Origin: UBA12403 sp043808565
Lineage (GTDB): Bacteria > Patescibacteriota > Patescibacteriia > UBA9934 > GWF2-40-263
Assembly (NCBI GenBank): GCA_043808565.1
Contig: JAZDEQ010000023.1
Coordinates: 1-12,621 of the forward strand
DNA: 12,621 bases
Reading direction: 5' to 3'
In this document: positions 6,090-12,515 of the stretch, piece after piece
Layout of the letters: every line of letters starts with the position of its first letter
How positions within the stretch are numbered: the stretch's first letter is position 1
Notes under the pieces: model-generated
The model's database searches: none
What the model saw: the letters and a program-made list of their open reading frames with translations, nothing else
What the model was told of the DNA's origin: nothing
Position numbers and translations under genes: made by a program

Positions 6090-6106
6090 CCTGCTTTTTA
6101 CGCAGG
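6090..6106 (-). promoter_or_regulatory. Hairpin flush against the RNHCP start codon
   Basis: On the minus strand CCTGC and GCAGG pair around a seven-base loop, and the stem ends directly at the ATG. The only SD-like bases (AGG) are inside the stem and too close to the ATG to act normally. Confidence 0.45.
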
Positions 6107-6131
6107 GTTCGGTTTATTCTTTAAAACAGGC

Positions 6132-6340
6132 TTGAATAAAAGGGGTACAACATTCACCGCTGACGGCGATTACTTCCAGTTCCTACTTCATTCTCAAAAA
6201 GAGACATCCGAGTGGGGATTAAGCCCACCACTGTCCATCGCCATTACACGATTGGTCACTGGTTTAGTGTCTTCTATTCGCACTGCTCTGTGTTACCACA
6301 GGCGTCCTCCCCTTACCGAGGATGAGCGATTTTTAATTTA
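6132..6340 (-). ncRNA. Hairpin-dense RNA region, TnpB right-end/omega-RNA-like (tentative)
   Basis: The 300-base gap between uvrA and the RNHCP gene is packed with short hairpins on the minus strand: CTGTG-GTAA-CACAG (GNRA loop), CACT/AGTG, ATCG/CGAT, AGTGG/CCACT, TCTC/GAGA and CGCCG/CGGTG. In one frame DACGNTEQCE (from 6306) and SLFENEVGTGS (about 6202-6172) resemble the ACGD...MKQEAG tail of TnpB, but stop codons interrupt it. The end TTTTATTCAA (to 6132) resembles IS200/IS605 right ends. I therefore read it as an orphan right end with a TnpB guide-RNA scaffold. A consensus-like promoter stands in front. The stretch 6152-6191 also resembles the 3' domain of 16S rRNA, an unresolved alternative. 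It shows no RNase P, tmRNA or SRP RNA signature. Confidence 0.4.
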
Positions 6341-6352
6341 AAGGAAGAAAAA

Positions 6353-6381
6353 ATAATATTAAATTATAACAATGTTGTCAA
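6353..6381 (-). promoter_or_regulatory. Strong sigma-70-type promoter after uvrA
   Basis: On the minus strand TTGACA (6381-6376) is followed after 17 bases by TATTAT (6358-6353), 11 of 12 consensus positions. It begins 7 bases beyond the uvrA stop and would start a transcript near 6346 that enters the hairpin-dense region and then the RNHCP gene. Confidence 0.75.
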
Positions 6382-6387
6382 AAAAAA

Positions 6388-8919
6388 TTATTTTTTTAAT
6401 GTCTGTCTTAAATATTCCCCAGTATAACTCCCCTTGTGCCGCGCCACCTCCTCTGGTGTCCCAACACAAACCACTTCTCCACCCTTATCGCCACCTTCTG
6501 GTCCAAGGTCGATGATCCAATCGGCGGTCTTAATAACATCAAGATTGTGTTCGATAACGATCACGGTGTTCCCCTTATCAACTAACGCGTGTAAAACTTT
6601 TAATAACTGATCAACGTCGGCAAAATGCAAACCCGTGGTCGGCTCATCGAGAAGATACAAAGTTTTTCCGGTCGCTCGTTTGGAAAGTTCGGAAGCCAGT
6701 TTAACTCGTTGAGCCTCGCCACCGGAAAGGGTTGGGGCGGGTTGACCAAGTTTCAGATAACCAAGACCAACCTGACACAAGGTTTCCAATTTATCCGAGA
6801 CAAAAGGAATATCTTTAAAAAATTCTGCCCCTTCCTCAACGGTCATGGCTAAAACTTCAAAAACATTTTTATCTTTAAAAGTTATTTCCAAAGTTTCTCG
6901 ATCAAAACGTCGGCCTTTACAAACATCACAAGTCACATAAACCGTTGGCAAAAAATGCATCTCAATCGCCAAAGTGCCATGACCTTCACAATGTTCACAA
7001 CGACCGCCCGGAACATTAAAACTAAAACGACCAACTTTATAACCACGAAAACGCGCCTCGGCTGTGGCCGCAAATAATTCGCGAATCGGCGCCCAGGCAC
7101 CAGTGTAAGTAGCTGGATTAGAACGTGGGGTTCGACCGATGGCTGATTGATCGATAAGAATGGCTTTATCAATATATTCAGTTCCCAACAAAGCTCGATG
7201 CTTCCCCGGCGTGGCCGATGAGCCGTAAAGTCGGCGAGCCAACTCTTTATACATCGTGTCGTAAGCCAAAGACGACTTGCCCGAACCAGAAACCCCAGTA
7301 ATACAAACAAAGCGCCGCAAAGGAATTTCTACGTCAATATTTTTTAAATTATTTTCTGAAGCGCCTTTGATTTTAATAACATCACGACCAATTAATCGCC
7401 GCTCGGCTGGAATGGTAATTTTTTTATCGCCACGAAGATAAGCGGCGGTCAAAGATTTTTTATCAGCAAAAATTTCTGGCGTTGTTCCAATGGCTGTAAC
7501 CTCACCGCCATGAATTCCTGCCCCTGGACCAATCTCGACCATAAAATCAGAGGCTCGAATGGTATCCTCATCATGTTCAACGACAATCACGGTGTTTCCA
7601 AGATCGCGAAGATTTTTTAAAGTCGTGATAAGCCGCTCATTATCTCGTTGATGTAAACCAATTGTTGGCTCGTCAAGAACATAAAGTGCACCGACTAGGC
7701 GAGAACCAACCTGCGAAGCCAAACGAATCCGCTGAGCCTCGCCGCCCGACAAAGTTCCGGCAATGCGATTAAGGGTTAAATAATGAAGACCGACATCAAG
7801 CATGAATTGCAAACGATTTAAAATCTCGCGCAAAGCTGGCCCGGCAATTTCTTGATCGCGAGAGGAAAAAGAAAGATTAATAAAATAATCAACCGCTTGT
7901 TCGATCGACAAACTGGTTAATTCAACAATTGAGCGATTACCCGGCAACTTAACCCACAAGGCCTCGTTGCGAAGACGTGCGCCCTGACAAGCTTCACAAA
8001 CATCTTCACTAAATAATTCGGCTGTGCCTAAACCATGACACGCCTGACAAGCCCCGTAAGGCGAGTTAAAAGAAAAAAGTCGCGGTTCAATTTCCGGAAA
8101 AGAAAAACCATCATCCGGACAACTAAATTTGGCCGAAAGCATTTGTTCGGTTTTATCTGGATAAACAATCGTCGCGACATCATTGCCTTTTTGTACAGCC
8201 ATCTCGAGAGCTTCGGATAAACGTTGTCGCCCATCTTTTTCTTCGGAAGTAAACAAGACAACCGGAATCGTATCGACAATAACCTCAATCGTATGCTGTT
8301 GATACCGAGATAATTTAATCTGTTGATTCAAATCAAATTCTTTCCCATCAATCCGCACTCGGGCAAAACCAGAATTATAAAGATCATAAAGAAGTTGATA
8401 GTACTCACCTTTCCGCCCCAGCACCACAGGAGCCAAAATTTTAATCGACCCCGATCCCCCAACGCCCTTTAACGCCCCCACTAACGCCTTAACACCCCCT
8501 AACACCACGTTCACCATCTCCTCATTCGTCAACTTCTGAATTTCCCGACCACACTTTGGACAATATGGCCGACCAATGCGGGCAAACAAAACCCGGAGAT
8601 AATCATAAATCTCGGTAATCGTGGCCACAGTCGAACGCGGATTTGACGAATGGGCTTTCTGATCGATCGAAATAGCTGGCGACAAGCCTTCGATTTCATC
8701 AACATCGGGTTTTTCCATTTGCCCTAAAAACTGTCGAGCATAAGCTGACAAAGATTCCACATAACGCCTCTGCCCTTCGGCAAAAATTGTATCAAAAGCC
8801 AACGACGATTTGCCTGATCCAGAAACACCAGTAATACAAATCATCTTGTTTCGCGGAATTTCCAGATTAATATTTTTTAAATTATGCTCGCGAGCGCCTT
8901 TGATTTTTATGAAGTCCAT
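6388..8919 (-). CDS. uvrA: UvrA, excinuclease ABC ATPase, lacking the insertion domain
   Basis: UvrA is the damage-sensing dimeric ABC ATPase that loads UvrB. Both nucleotide sites are intact: Walker A GVSGSGKSS at residues 31-39 and again near 542, signatures LSGGEAQR near 388 and 729, and Walker B LDEPT near 415 and 755. The UvrB-binding region is present (LGRKGEYYQLLYDLYNSGFARVRIDG). The second zinc module is intact (CEHC near 640, CDVC near 663). In the first, CPDD near 266 replaces the usual CPxC, while CQAC near 290 remains. The 843 residues compare with about 940-950 usually: CHGLG is followed after about 12 residues by CEACQGARLR, so the roughly 100-residue insertion domain is missing. 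A Gly/Val-rich segment near 138-158 is low-complexity. No SD precedes the ATG at 8917-8919. Confidence 0.97.
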   Translation of the reverse strand: MDFIKIKGAREHNLKNINLEIPRNKMICITGVSGSGKSSLAFDTIFAEGQRRYVESLSAYARQFLGQMEKPDVDEIEGLSPAISIDQKAHSSNPRSTVATITEIYDYLRVLFARIGRPYCPKCGREIQKLTNEEMVNVVLGGVKALVGALKGVGGSGSIKILAPVVLGRKGEYYQLLYDLYNSGFARVRIDGKEFDLNQQIKLSRYQQHTIEVIVDTIPVVLFTSEEKDGRQRLSEALEMAVQKGNDVATIVYPDKTEQMLSAKFSCPDDGFSFPEIEPRLFSFNSPYGACQACHGLGTAELFSEDVCEACQGARLRNEALWVKLPGNRSIVELTSLSIEQAVDYFINLSFSSRDQEIAGPALREILNRLQFMLDVGLHYLTLNRIAGTLSGGEAQRIRLASQVGSRLVGALYVLDEPTIGLHQRDNERLITTLKNLRDLGNTVIVVEHDEDTIRASDFMVEIGPGAGIHGGEVTAIGTTPEIFADKKSLTAAYLRGDKKITIPAERRLIGRDVIKIKGASENNLKNIDVEIPLRRFVCITGVSGSGKSSLAYDTMYKELARRLYGSSATPGKHRALLGTEYIDKAILIDQSAIGRTPRSNPATYTGAWAPIRELFAATAEARFRGYKVGRFSFNVPGGRCEHCEGHGTLAIEMHFLPTVYVTCDVCKGRRFDRETLEITFKDKNVFEVLAMTVEEGAEFFKDIPFVSDKLETLCQVGLGYLKLGQPAPTLSGGEAQRVKLASELSKRATGKTLYLLDEPTTGLHFADVDQLLKVLHALVDKGNTVIVIEHNLDVIKTADWIIDLGPEGGDKGGEVVCVGTPEEVARHKGSYTGEYLRQTLKK
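8449..8479 (-). repeat. G-quadruplex motif in uvrA coding strand
   Basis: On the minus (coding) strand the order is GGGGG, CGTTAAA, GGG, CGTT, GGGGG, ATC, GGGG: four G-runs of at least three with loops of 7, 4 and 3. It is part of a longer GTTA/G-run microrepeat reaching 8506 that encodes the low-complexity segment VKALVGALKGVGGSGS. Confidence 0.65.
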
Positions 8920-8931
8920 ATGGAATGTTAT

Positions 8932-8963
8932 AAAACGTAGAAATCGTAAAACGTAGAAAACGT
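8932..8963. repeat. Two tandem copies of a 16-bp unit upstream of uvrA
   Basis: AAAACGTAGAAATCGT (8932-8947) is followed at once by AAAACGTAGAAAACGT (8948-8963), one difference, and then AGA. It occupies the uvrA leader. A similar style of repeat (TTACGAATTACGAA) lies upstream of uvrB. Confidence 0.75.
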
Positions 8964-8987
8964 AGATTATTGGTATTTGGTTGAAAT

Positions 8988-9016
8988 TTGTCTTTTTTAT
9001 TATCTTTTGCTAGGCT
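8988..9016 (+). promoter_or_regulatory. Probable extended -10 promoter for the 9056 gene
   Basis: TTGTCT (8988-8993), a 17-base spacer ending in TGC, then TAGGCT (9011-9016). The hexamers are imperfect but the TGn extended -10 compensates. The leader would be about 33 bases and includes the AGGAG of the gene. Confidence 0.45.
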
Positions 9017-9055
9017 AAGCCAGGATTCGAACTTCGTTCCCAAGGAGAAACAGCC

Positions 9056-9382
9056 ATGAACAACACCCAACTTCGTGGCCTTTTGAAGCAACACTACCCG
9101 ACCCTGGCCGACGCATTCATCTTCGCCGACGGCGTCGTCGCTGCGGTCAAGGCTGGAAACACCAGGGTTGCGGTTACCTTCGACTGTGAAACATTCGAGA
9201 TCGACAACCAACAATTCGCCGTCCCGTCTCTGGCGGGAGTCCTTCACTTCAACAACTCTCCGACAACCCTCGGAGAGGCAATGATATACGTTCAAGAACA
9301 TCTGAAACGCCGCGATGGCCAGCCAATCGTCTGGAGACCGAATCCGGATTACTTCGGAACCGAAGACGAAGATGACGAATAA
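9056..9382 (+). CDS. Small acidic-tailed protein, unknown function
   Basis: The 108-residue product is soluble, with no membrane segment or known motif, and ends in an acidic tail (TEDEDDE). Segments such as VRVAVTFDCETFEI-like strands (TRVAVTFDCETFEID at about 36-50) followed by FAVPSLAGVLHF suggest a small alpha/beta fold; I do not recognise it. The start is well supported: AAGGAGA lies 8 bases before the ATG, a far better SD than any of the minus-strand genes has. The DNA is visibly richer in G/C than the uvr genes. It is transcribed away from uvrA across a shared 136-base upstream region and faces uvrB. A hairpin follows the stop. The antisense strand is also open (8882-9427) but lacks such signals. 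Recent acquisition is possible. Confidence 0.75.
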   Translation: MNNTQLRGLLKQHYPTLADAFIFADGVVAAVKAGNTRVAVTFDCETFEIDNQQFAVPSLAGVLHFNNSPTTLGEAMIYVQEHLKRRDGQPIVWRPNPDYFGTEDEDDE

Positions 9383-9393
9383 TTTCTTCTCTT

Positions 9394-9413
9394 GCCCGAC
9401 CACGTCGTCGGGC
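9394..9413 (+). terminator. Possible terminator hairpin after the 9056 gene
   Basis: GCCCGAC (9394-9400) and GTCGGGC (9407-9413) pair perfectly around CACGTC, 12 bases after the stop codon. There is no T-run behind the stem, so it may stabilise the 3' end rather than terminate by itself. The next 100 bases to the inverted repeat at 9523 show nothing I can assign. Confidence 0.45.
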
Positions 9414-9522
9414 GCCCCCAAAAGCAACTTTGTTAATTCAAGGTTGTTTTTGTTTTCTATTATGAAACACGTATATCACACGGGCATTATTTTTTTAAAC
9501 TTAGACGGCAGTTCTCGCCCGC

Positions 9523-9660
9523 CGTCATTGCGAGGAGCTCTTAGTTTGTCATGCGACGCGGCAATCTAATTATTAAGACGACATAACCAGATTGCCACGT
9601 CGCTCCACCTTCGCTAAAGCTACGGCGGACACGTCGGCGGCCTCGCTCCTCGCAATGACG
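9523..9660. repeat. 138-bp inverted-repeat element (GTCATTGCGAGGAGC family)
   Basis: Outer arms CGTCATTGCGAGGAGC (9523-9538) and GCTCCTCGCAATGACG (9645-9660) are perfect complements. Inner arms GCGACGCGGCAATCT (9553-9567) and AGATTGCCACGTCGC (9589-9603) match with one difference. This sequence type is a widespread palindromic intergenic repeat in many bacteria. The right half is longer by about 27 bases, including TTCGCTAAAGCTACGGCGGA, a module that itself recurs in many genomes. The element may be a non-autonomous mobile unit. It lies 15 bases from the uvrB stop and could fold in that mRNA's 3' end. Confidence 0.85.
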
Positions 9661-9675
9661 GATTGGTGTCGGTTT

Positions 9676-11754
9676 TTATTTCAGCCCCTTCGTCCTCTTC
9701 GTCCCTCTCTTCCCCTTCGCTCCCTTAATCTCCTTCCGCAACAAAACAATCTCGTCTCGTAAAATCGCCGCTGTCTCAAAATCCAAATTAAAAGCCGCGT
9801 CGCGCATCTCCTTTTCTTTTTCTTTAATGGCTTCTTCAATTTCATGAGGTTCGGCGGTTAACTCTAGTTTCAGAATATCTTTGATATCTTTTTCCGTCTC
9901 GCCAAACATGGCTCGAATGTCACCAATTTTTTTGCGAATAGTTTTTGGGGTAATGTTATTTTTTTTGTTATAAGCCAGCTGAATTTTACGACGACGATTA
10001 GTTTCTTTTAGAGCCCGTTTAAGTGAACCAGTTATTTCATCAGCATAAAGAATGACTTTGCCGTCAACATTGCGCGCGGCTCGACCAATGGTTTGAATCA
10101 ACGAAGTTTCGGAACGTAAAAAACCTTCTTTATCAGCATCGAGAATGGCGACCAGAGTTACTTCTGGCAGATCCAAACCTTCGCGCAACAAATTAACGCC
10201 AACCAAAACATCATATTTCCCTTTTCGAAAATCCGTCAGTGTAGTGATCCGATCAAGTGTCTCAACGTCAGAATGAAGATACTGAGTTTTAACGCCTTTC
10301 TCAATTAAAAATTCCGACAAATCTTCAGCCATTTTTTTAGTTAAAGTCGTAACCAAAGATCGCTCGTGTTTTTCGGCACGAATTAAAATTTCATCGACTA
10401 AATCTTCAATCTGGCCTCCGTATTCCCCTCTCCCCCGGGGAGAGGGGTTAGGGGTGAGGGCATGAACTGGGGAGGGGTTAGGGGTAATGGCCCGCACCTC
10501 CACCTCTGGATCCACCAACCCGGTTGGCCGAATAATCTGTTCAACTACTTGAGTGCTGTTTGACTGCTCAAATTTTCCGGGCGTAGCACTGGTAAAAATA
10601 ACCTGACCAATTTTTTCGGCAAATTCATTAAACTTCAGCGGTCGATTATCCTTAGCCGAAGGCAAACGAAAACCATGCTCAACCAAAACATTTTTACGAG
10701 CTTGATCACCTTCGAACATGCCACCAATTTGCGGAACGGTCACATGCGATTCATCAATCATCAAAAGAAAATCTTTACCAAAATAATCAAGCAGGGTCGA
10801 TGGCGGACTGCCGGCTGGCCGGCCCTCAAAATGCCGCGAATAATTTTCAATACCATTGCAATAACCGACTTCCTGAATCATTTCCAAATCATAACGAGTT
10901 CGCCGTGACAAACGATCGATTTCTAAAAGTTTACCTTCAGTCTCTAATTCTTTTAATCGCTCGTCCAATTCCCGACGGATATTTGATAAGGCACGTTCTT
11001 TTTCGGCTGGCGAAATTACATAGTGCTTGGCCGGAAAAATCCAAGCCTCGGTAATTTTTTCCAAAAGTTTTCGGGTCACATGATCGAGAAGTTCAATCCC
11101 CGAAATATTTTCTCCGGAAAAAATCAAACGAAAAATTTTTTCTTCATTAGTCGGCATGATTTCCACCACTTCACCGCGGGCGCGAAACGAGCCGCGAGTT
11201 AAATCTGAATTTGTTCGTTCAAATTGCAGGTCAATCAACTTGTGCAACAAATCACTGCGCTCGGCCGCACCAACCTTAAGATGTAAAACCGATTTCTCAT
11301 ATTCCTTAGGCGAACCCAAACCATAAATACACGAAACCGAAGAGACCACAATTACATCCTGGCGCGACAAAAGCGATTGTGTCGCCGCGTGCCGTAACCG
11401 ATCGATTTCTTGATTAATTGTGGCTTCTTTTTCAATATAAGTATCGGTCCGCGGCAGATAAGCTTCAGGTTGATAATAATCATAATAGCTAACAAAATAT
11501 TCCACGGCATTTTCAGGAAAAAATTCACGAAATTCATTACAAAGTTGAGCGGCCAAAGTTTTATTAGGCGCGATGACTAAAGTCGGTTTTTGAATTTCTT
11601 GAATAACATTAGCCATGGTAAAAGTTTTTCCAGAACCAGTAACACCAAGTAGGGTTTGAAATTTTTCTTTAGACCGAAGACCAGCGATTAATTTTTTAAT
11701 CGCTGGCGGTTGGTCACCAGCTGGTTGGTAGTTGGAATGAAGTCTAAAAGGCAT
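9676..11754 (-). CDS. uvrB: UvrB, excinuclease ABC helicase subunit, with repeat insertion
   Basis: UvrB verifies DNA damage handed over by UvrA and recruits UvrC. The order of motifs is complete: FRLHSNYQPAGDQPPAI at the start, Walker A GVTGSGKT near residue 38, the damage-probing beta-hairpin YYDYYQPEAYLPRTDTYIEK, Walker B MIDESH, FTSATPG, LVTTLTKKMAEDLSEFL, GVNLLREGLD and QTIGRAARN. A C-terminal UVR motif (about 640-680) binds UvrC. Length is 692 residues, slightly more than usual, because residues 422-446 (AITPNPSP then LTPNPSPRGRGEYG) are a palindromic repeat read in frame, where relatives have only two or three residues before GQIxDL. The tail KGKRGTKRTKGLK is basic and low-complexity. 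The conserved N-terminus fixes the ATG at 11752-11754; no SD is seen. Its leader lies in a long palindrome. Confidence 0.97.
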   Translation of the reverse strand: MPFRLHSNYQPAGDQPPAIKKLIAGLRSKEKFQTLLGVTGSGKTFTMANVIQEIQKPTLVIAPNKTLAAQLCNEFREFFPENAVEYFVSYYDYYQPEAYLPRTDTYIEKEATINQEIDRLRHAATQSLLSRQDVIVVSSVSCIYGLGSPKEYEKSVLHLKVGAAERSDLLHKLIDLQFERTNSDLTRGSFRARGEVVEIMPTNEEKIFRLIFSGENISGIELLDHVTRKLLEKITEAWIFPAKHYVISPAEKERALSNIRRELDERLKELETEGKLLEIDRLSRRTRYDLEMIQEVGYCNGIENYSRHFEGRPAGSPPSTLLDYFGKDFLLMIDESHVTVPQIGGMFEGDQARKNVLVEHGFRLPSAKDNRPLKFNEFAEKIGQVIFTSATPGKFEQSNSTQVVEQIIRPTGLVDPEVEVRAITPNPSPVHALTPNPSPRGRGEYGGQIEDLVDEILIRAEKHERSLVTTLTKKMAEDLSEFLIEKGVKTQYLHSDVETLDRITTLTDFRKGKYDVLVGVNLLREGLDLPEVTLVAILDADKEGFLRSETSLIQTIGRAARNVDGKVILYADEITGSLKRALKETNRRRKIQLAYNKKNNITPKTIRKKIGDIRAMFGETEKDIKDILKLELTAEPHEIEEAIKEKEKEMRDAAFNLDFETAAILRDEIVLLRKEIKGAKGKRGTKRTKGLK
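10417..10491. repeat. Palindromic G/C-rich repeat inserted in uvrB
   Basis: CCCCTCTCCCC (10425-10435) and GGGGAGAGGGG (10437-10447) are perfect complements around one C. GAGGGGTTAGGGGT occurs twice, ending at 10455 and 10485, and gives TPNPSP twice in the protein. The plus (template) strand also carries a four-run G-quadruplex motif at 10437-10460 with three-base loops. The TPNPSPxGRGE peptide is the usual translation of a common dispersed intergenic repeat. Confidence 0.85.
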
Positions 11755-11762
11755 ATTTACAT

Positions 11763-11947
11763 TGTTACGAATTACGAAAAGTGCCGAATATACGAATGTT
11801 TGGGTTCAAAAGGTGACAATGGTAGCAAAGGTGAGTAAAGAAAAAACCTTTTTGTTCCTCTTGCTCCCTTTGAAACCATTGTTACCGCTGCGCCCACCAA
11901 TCAAAAAACCAAATTCGTATATTCGTAACTTTTCGTAATTCGTAACA
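11763..11947. repeat. 185-bp imperfect palindrome upstream of uvrB
   Basis: The outer arms, 11763-11802 (begins TGTTACGAATTACGAAAAGT) and 11910-11947 (ends CTTTTCGTAATTCGTAACA), are complementary over nearly 40 bases with few differences. Inner arms GGTGACAATGGTAGCAAAG (11812-11830) and CTTTGAAACCATTGTTACC (11868-11886) also pair with three mismatches. The whole element could fold as one long stem and looks like a non-autonomous mobile repeat. It begins 9 bases upstream of the uvrB start codon, so any promoter of uvrB lies in or beyond it. Confidence 0.85.
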
Positions 11948-11958
11948 AACAATAAATT

Positions 11959-11984
11959 CCCCTCGAGAAGGGTTTCTCTAGGGG
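11959..11984. repeat. Hairpin between the long palindrome and the 12102 gene
   Basis: CCCCTCGAGAA (11959-11969) and TTCTCTAGGGG (11974-11984) pair with one mismatch around GGGT. On the minus strand only a weak AATTTATT follows, so a terminator role for minus-strand transcripts from the right is possible but unproven. Confidence 0.5.
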
Positions 11985-12023
11985 ATGGCAAGACAAGTTG
12001 TAAATATAGTTTACTAAAAATCC

Positions 12024-12051
12024 TTTACAAAATCAATCATCGTGCTAAATT
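12024..12051 (+). promoter_or_regulatory. Extended -10 promoter for the 12102 gene
   Basis: TTTACA (12024-12029), a 16-base spacer ending in TGC, and TAAATT (12046-12051): five of six and four to five of six consensus positions plus the TGn extension. It stands about 45 bases before the SD of the next gene. Confidence 0.6.
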
Positions 12052-12101
12052 GAGATCGCTCGTTCGTGAACTCAAAAGCGGCTTAGCCGCAAGGAGGAAC
12101 C

Positions 12102-12515
12102 TTGGAACTGCCAGAAGCAATCGCTTCAATCCCCGTCTCTGTTCTCATCATCTTTATCAGCTCCATCTTGGGCGATGATGCCATGACCAACGGCGCCAAT
12201 CTCCTCAAGGCAACAACGTTTGATGCCCTTGACTATGACCGACTCGCCTCGGCCTGGCGAGCCCGGCTCGACCAAGGAGGCAGGCGACCGGACGGCACCA
12301 GCCACCTCTGGGAGCGCGAAGAAATGGAGTGGAAGGTTTTCCCCGCTCTCCAAGCGGCGAAGGAACGAGCAGAAAGCGCGCCAATCGCCCCCCCCCGAGC
12401 CGACCAAGAAGGCGGTGAGTCAACCCGACTCTTCGAAGCTGGAAACTGGGCGGGAACCGAAAGACCGTCGCCTCTCGCTGGCTATAGCCACCGCAAAACA
12501 AAACATCAGATTTGA
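12102..12515 (+). CDS. Unknown protein, SD-led; possible frameshift at a C9 run
   Basis: A perfect AGGAGG (12092-12097) stands 4 bases before a TTG start codon, and a promoter lies upstream. The 137-residue frame begins MELPEAIASIPVSVLIIFISSIL, which has a short hydrophobic stretch (about residues 6-23) that may be an anchor, then a charged region (LASAWRARLDQGG, LWEREEMEWKVFPALQAAKERAES). I do not recognise a family. At 12388-12396 there are nine C in a row. With eight, translation would move to the frame that continues EPTKKAVSQPDSSKLE and ends RIFDH at 12537, giving 144 residues with a more protein-like, Lys/Glu-rich tail. The present tail (GGESTRLFEAGNW) looks less natural. The DNA is G/C-richer than the uvr genes. 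The 3' end overlaps a convergent gene. Confidence 0.55.
   Translation: MELPEAIASIPVSVLIIFISSILGDDAMTNGANLLKATTFDALDYDRLASAWRARLDQGGRRPDGTSHLWEREEMEWKVFPALQAAKERAESAPIAPPRADQEGGESTRLFEAGNWAGTERPSPLAGYSHRKTKHQI

Noticed and set aside
6132..6340. RNase P RNA, tmRNA, SRP RNA or 6S RNA
   Set aside because: The strong promoter made a housekeeping RNA plausible, but the RNase P P4 elements, the tmRNA tRNA-like ends and the SRP GGAAG loop are not found.
5961..6341. 126-aa plus-strand frame across the RNA-like region
   Set aside because: Antisense to the RNHCP gene and the hairpin region; no start signals or recognisable protein features.
6363..6368. TATAAT on the minus strand downstream of TTGACA
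   Set aside because: Only 7 bases from the -35 box; TATTAT at 17 bases is the proper partner.
8882..9427. 181-aa minus-strand frame opposite the 9056 gene
   Set aside because: No SD or motif; it overlaps the uvrA start and mirrors a plus-strand gene with good start signals.
9462..9569. 35-codon plus-strand frame starting MKHVYHTGIIF
   Set aside because: It ends inside the inverted repeat and has no SD; its tail SLSCDAAI is a frequent chance translation of that repeat.
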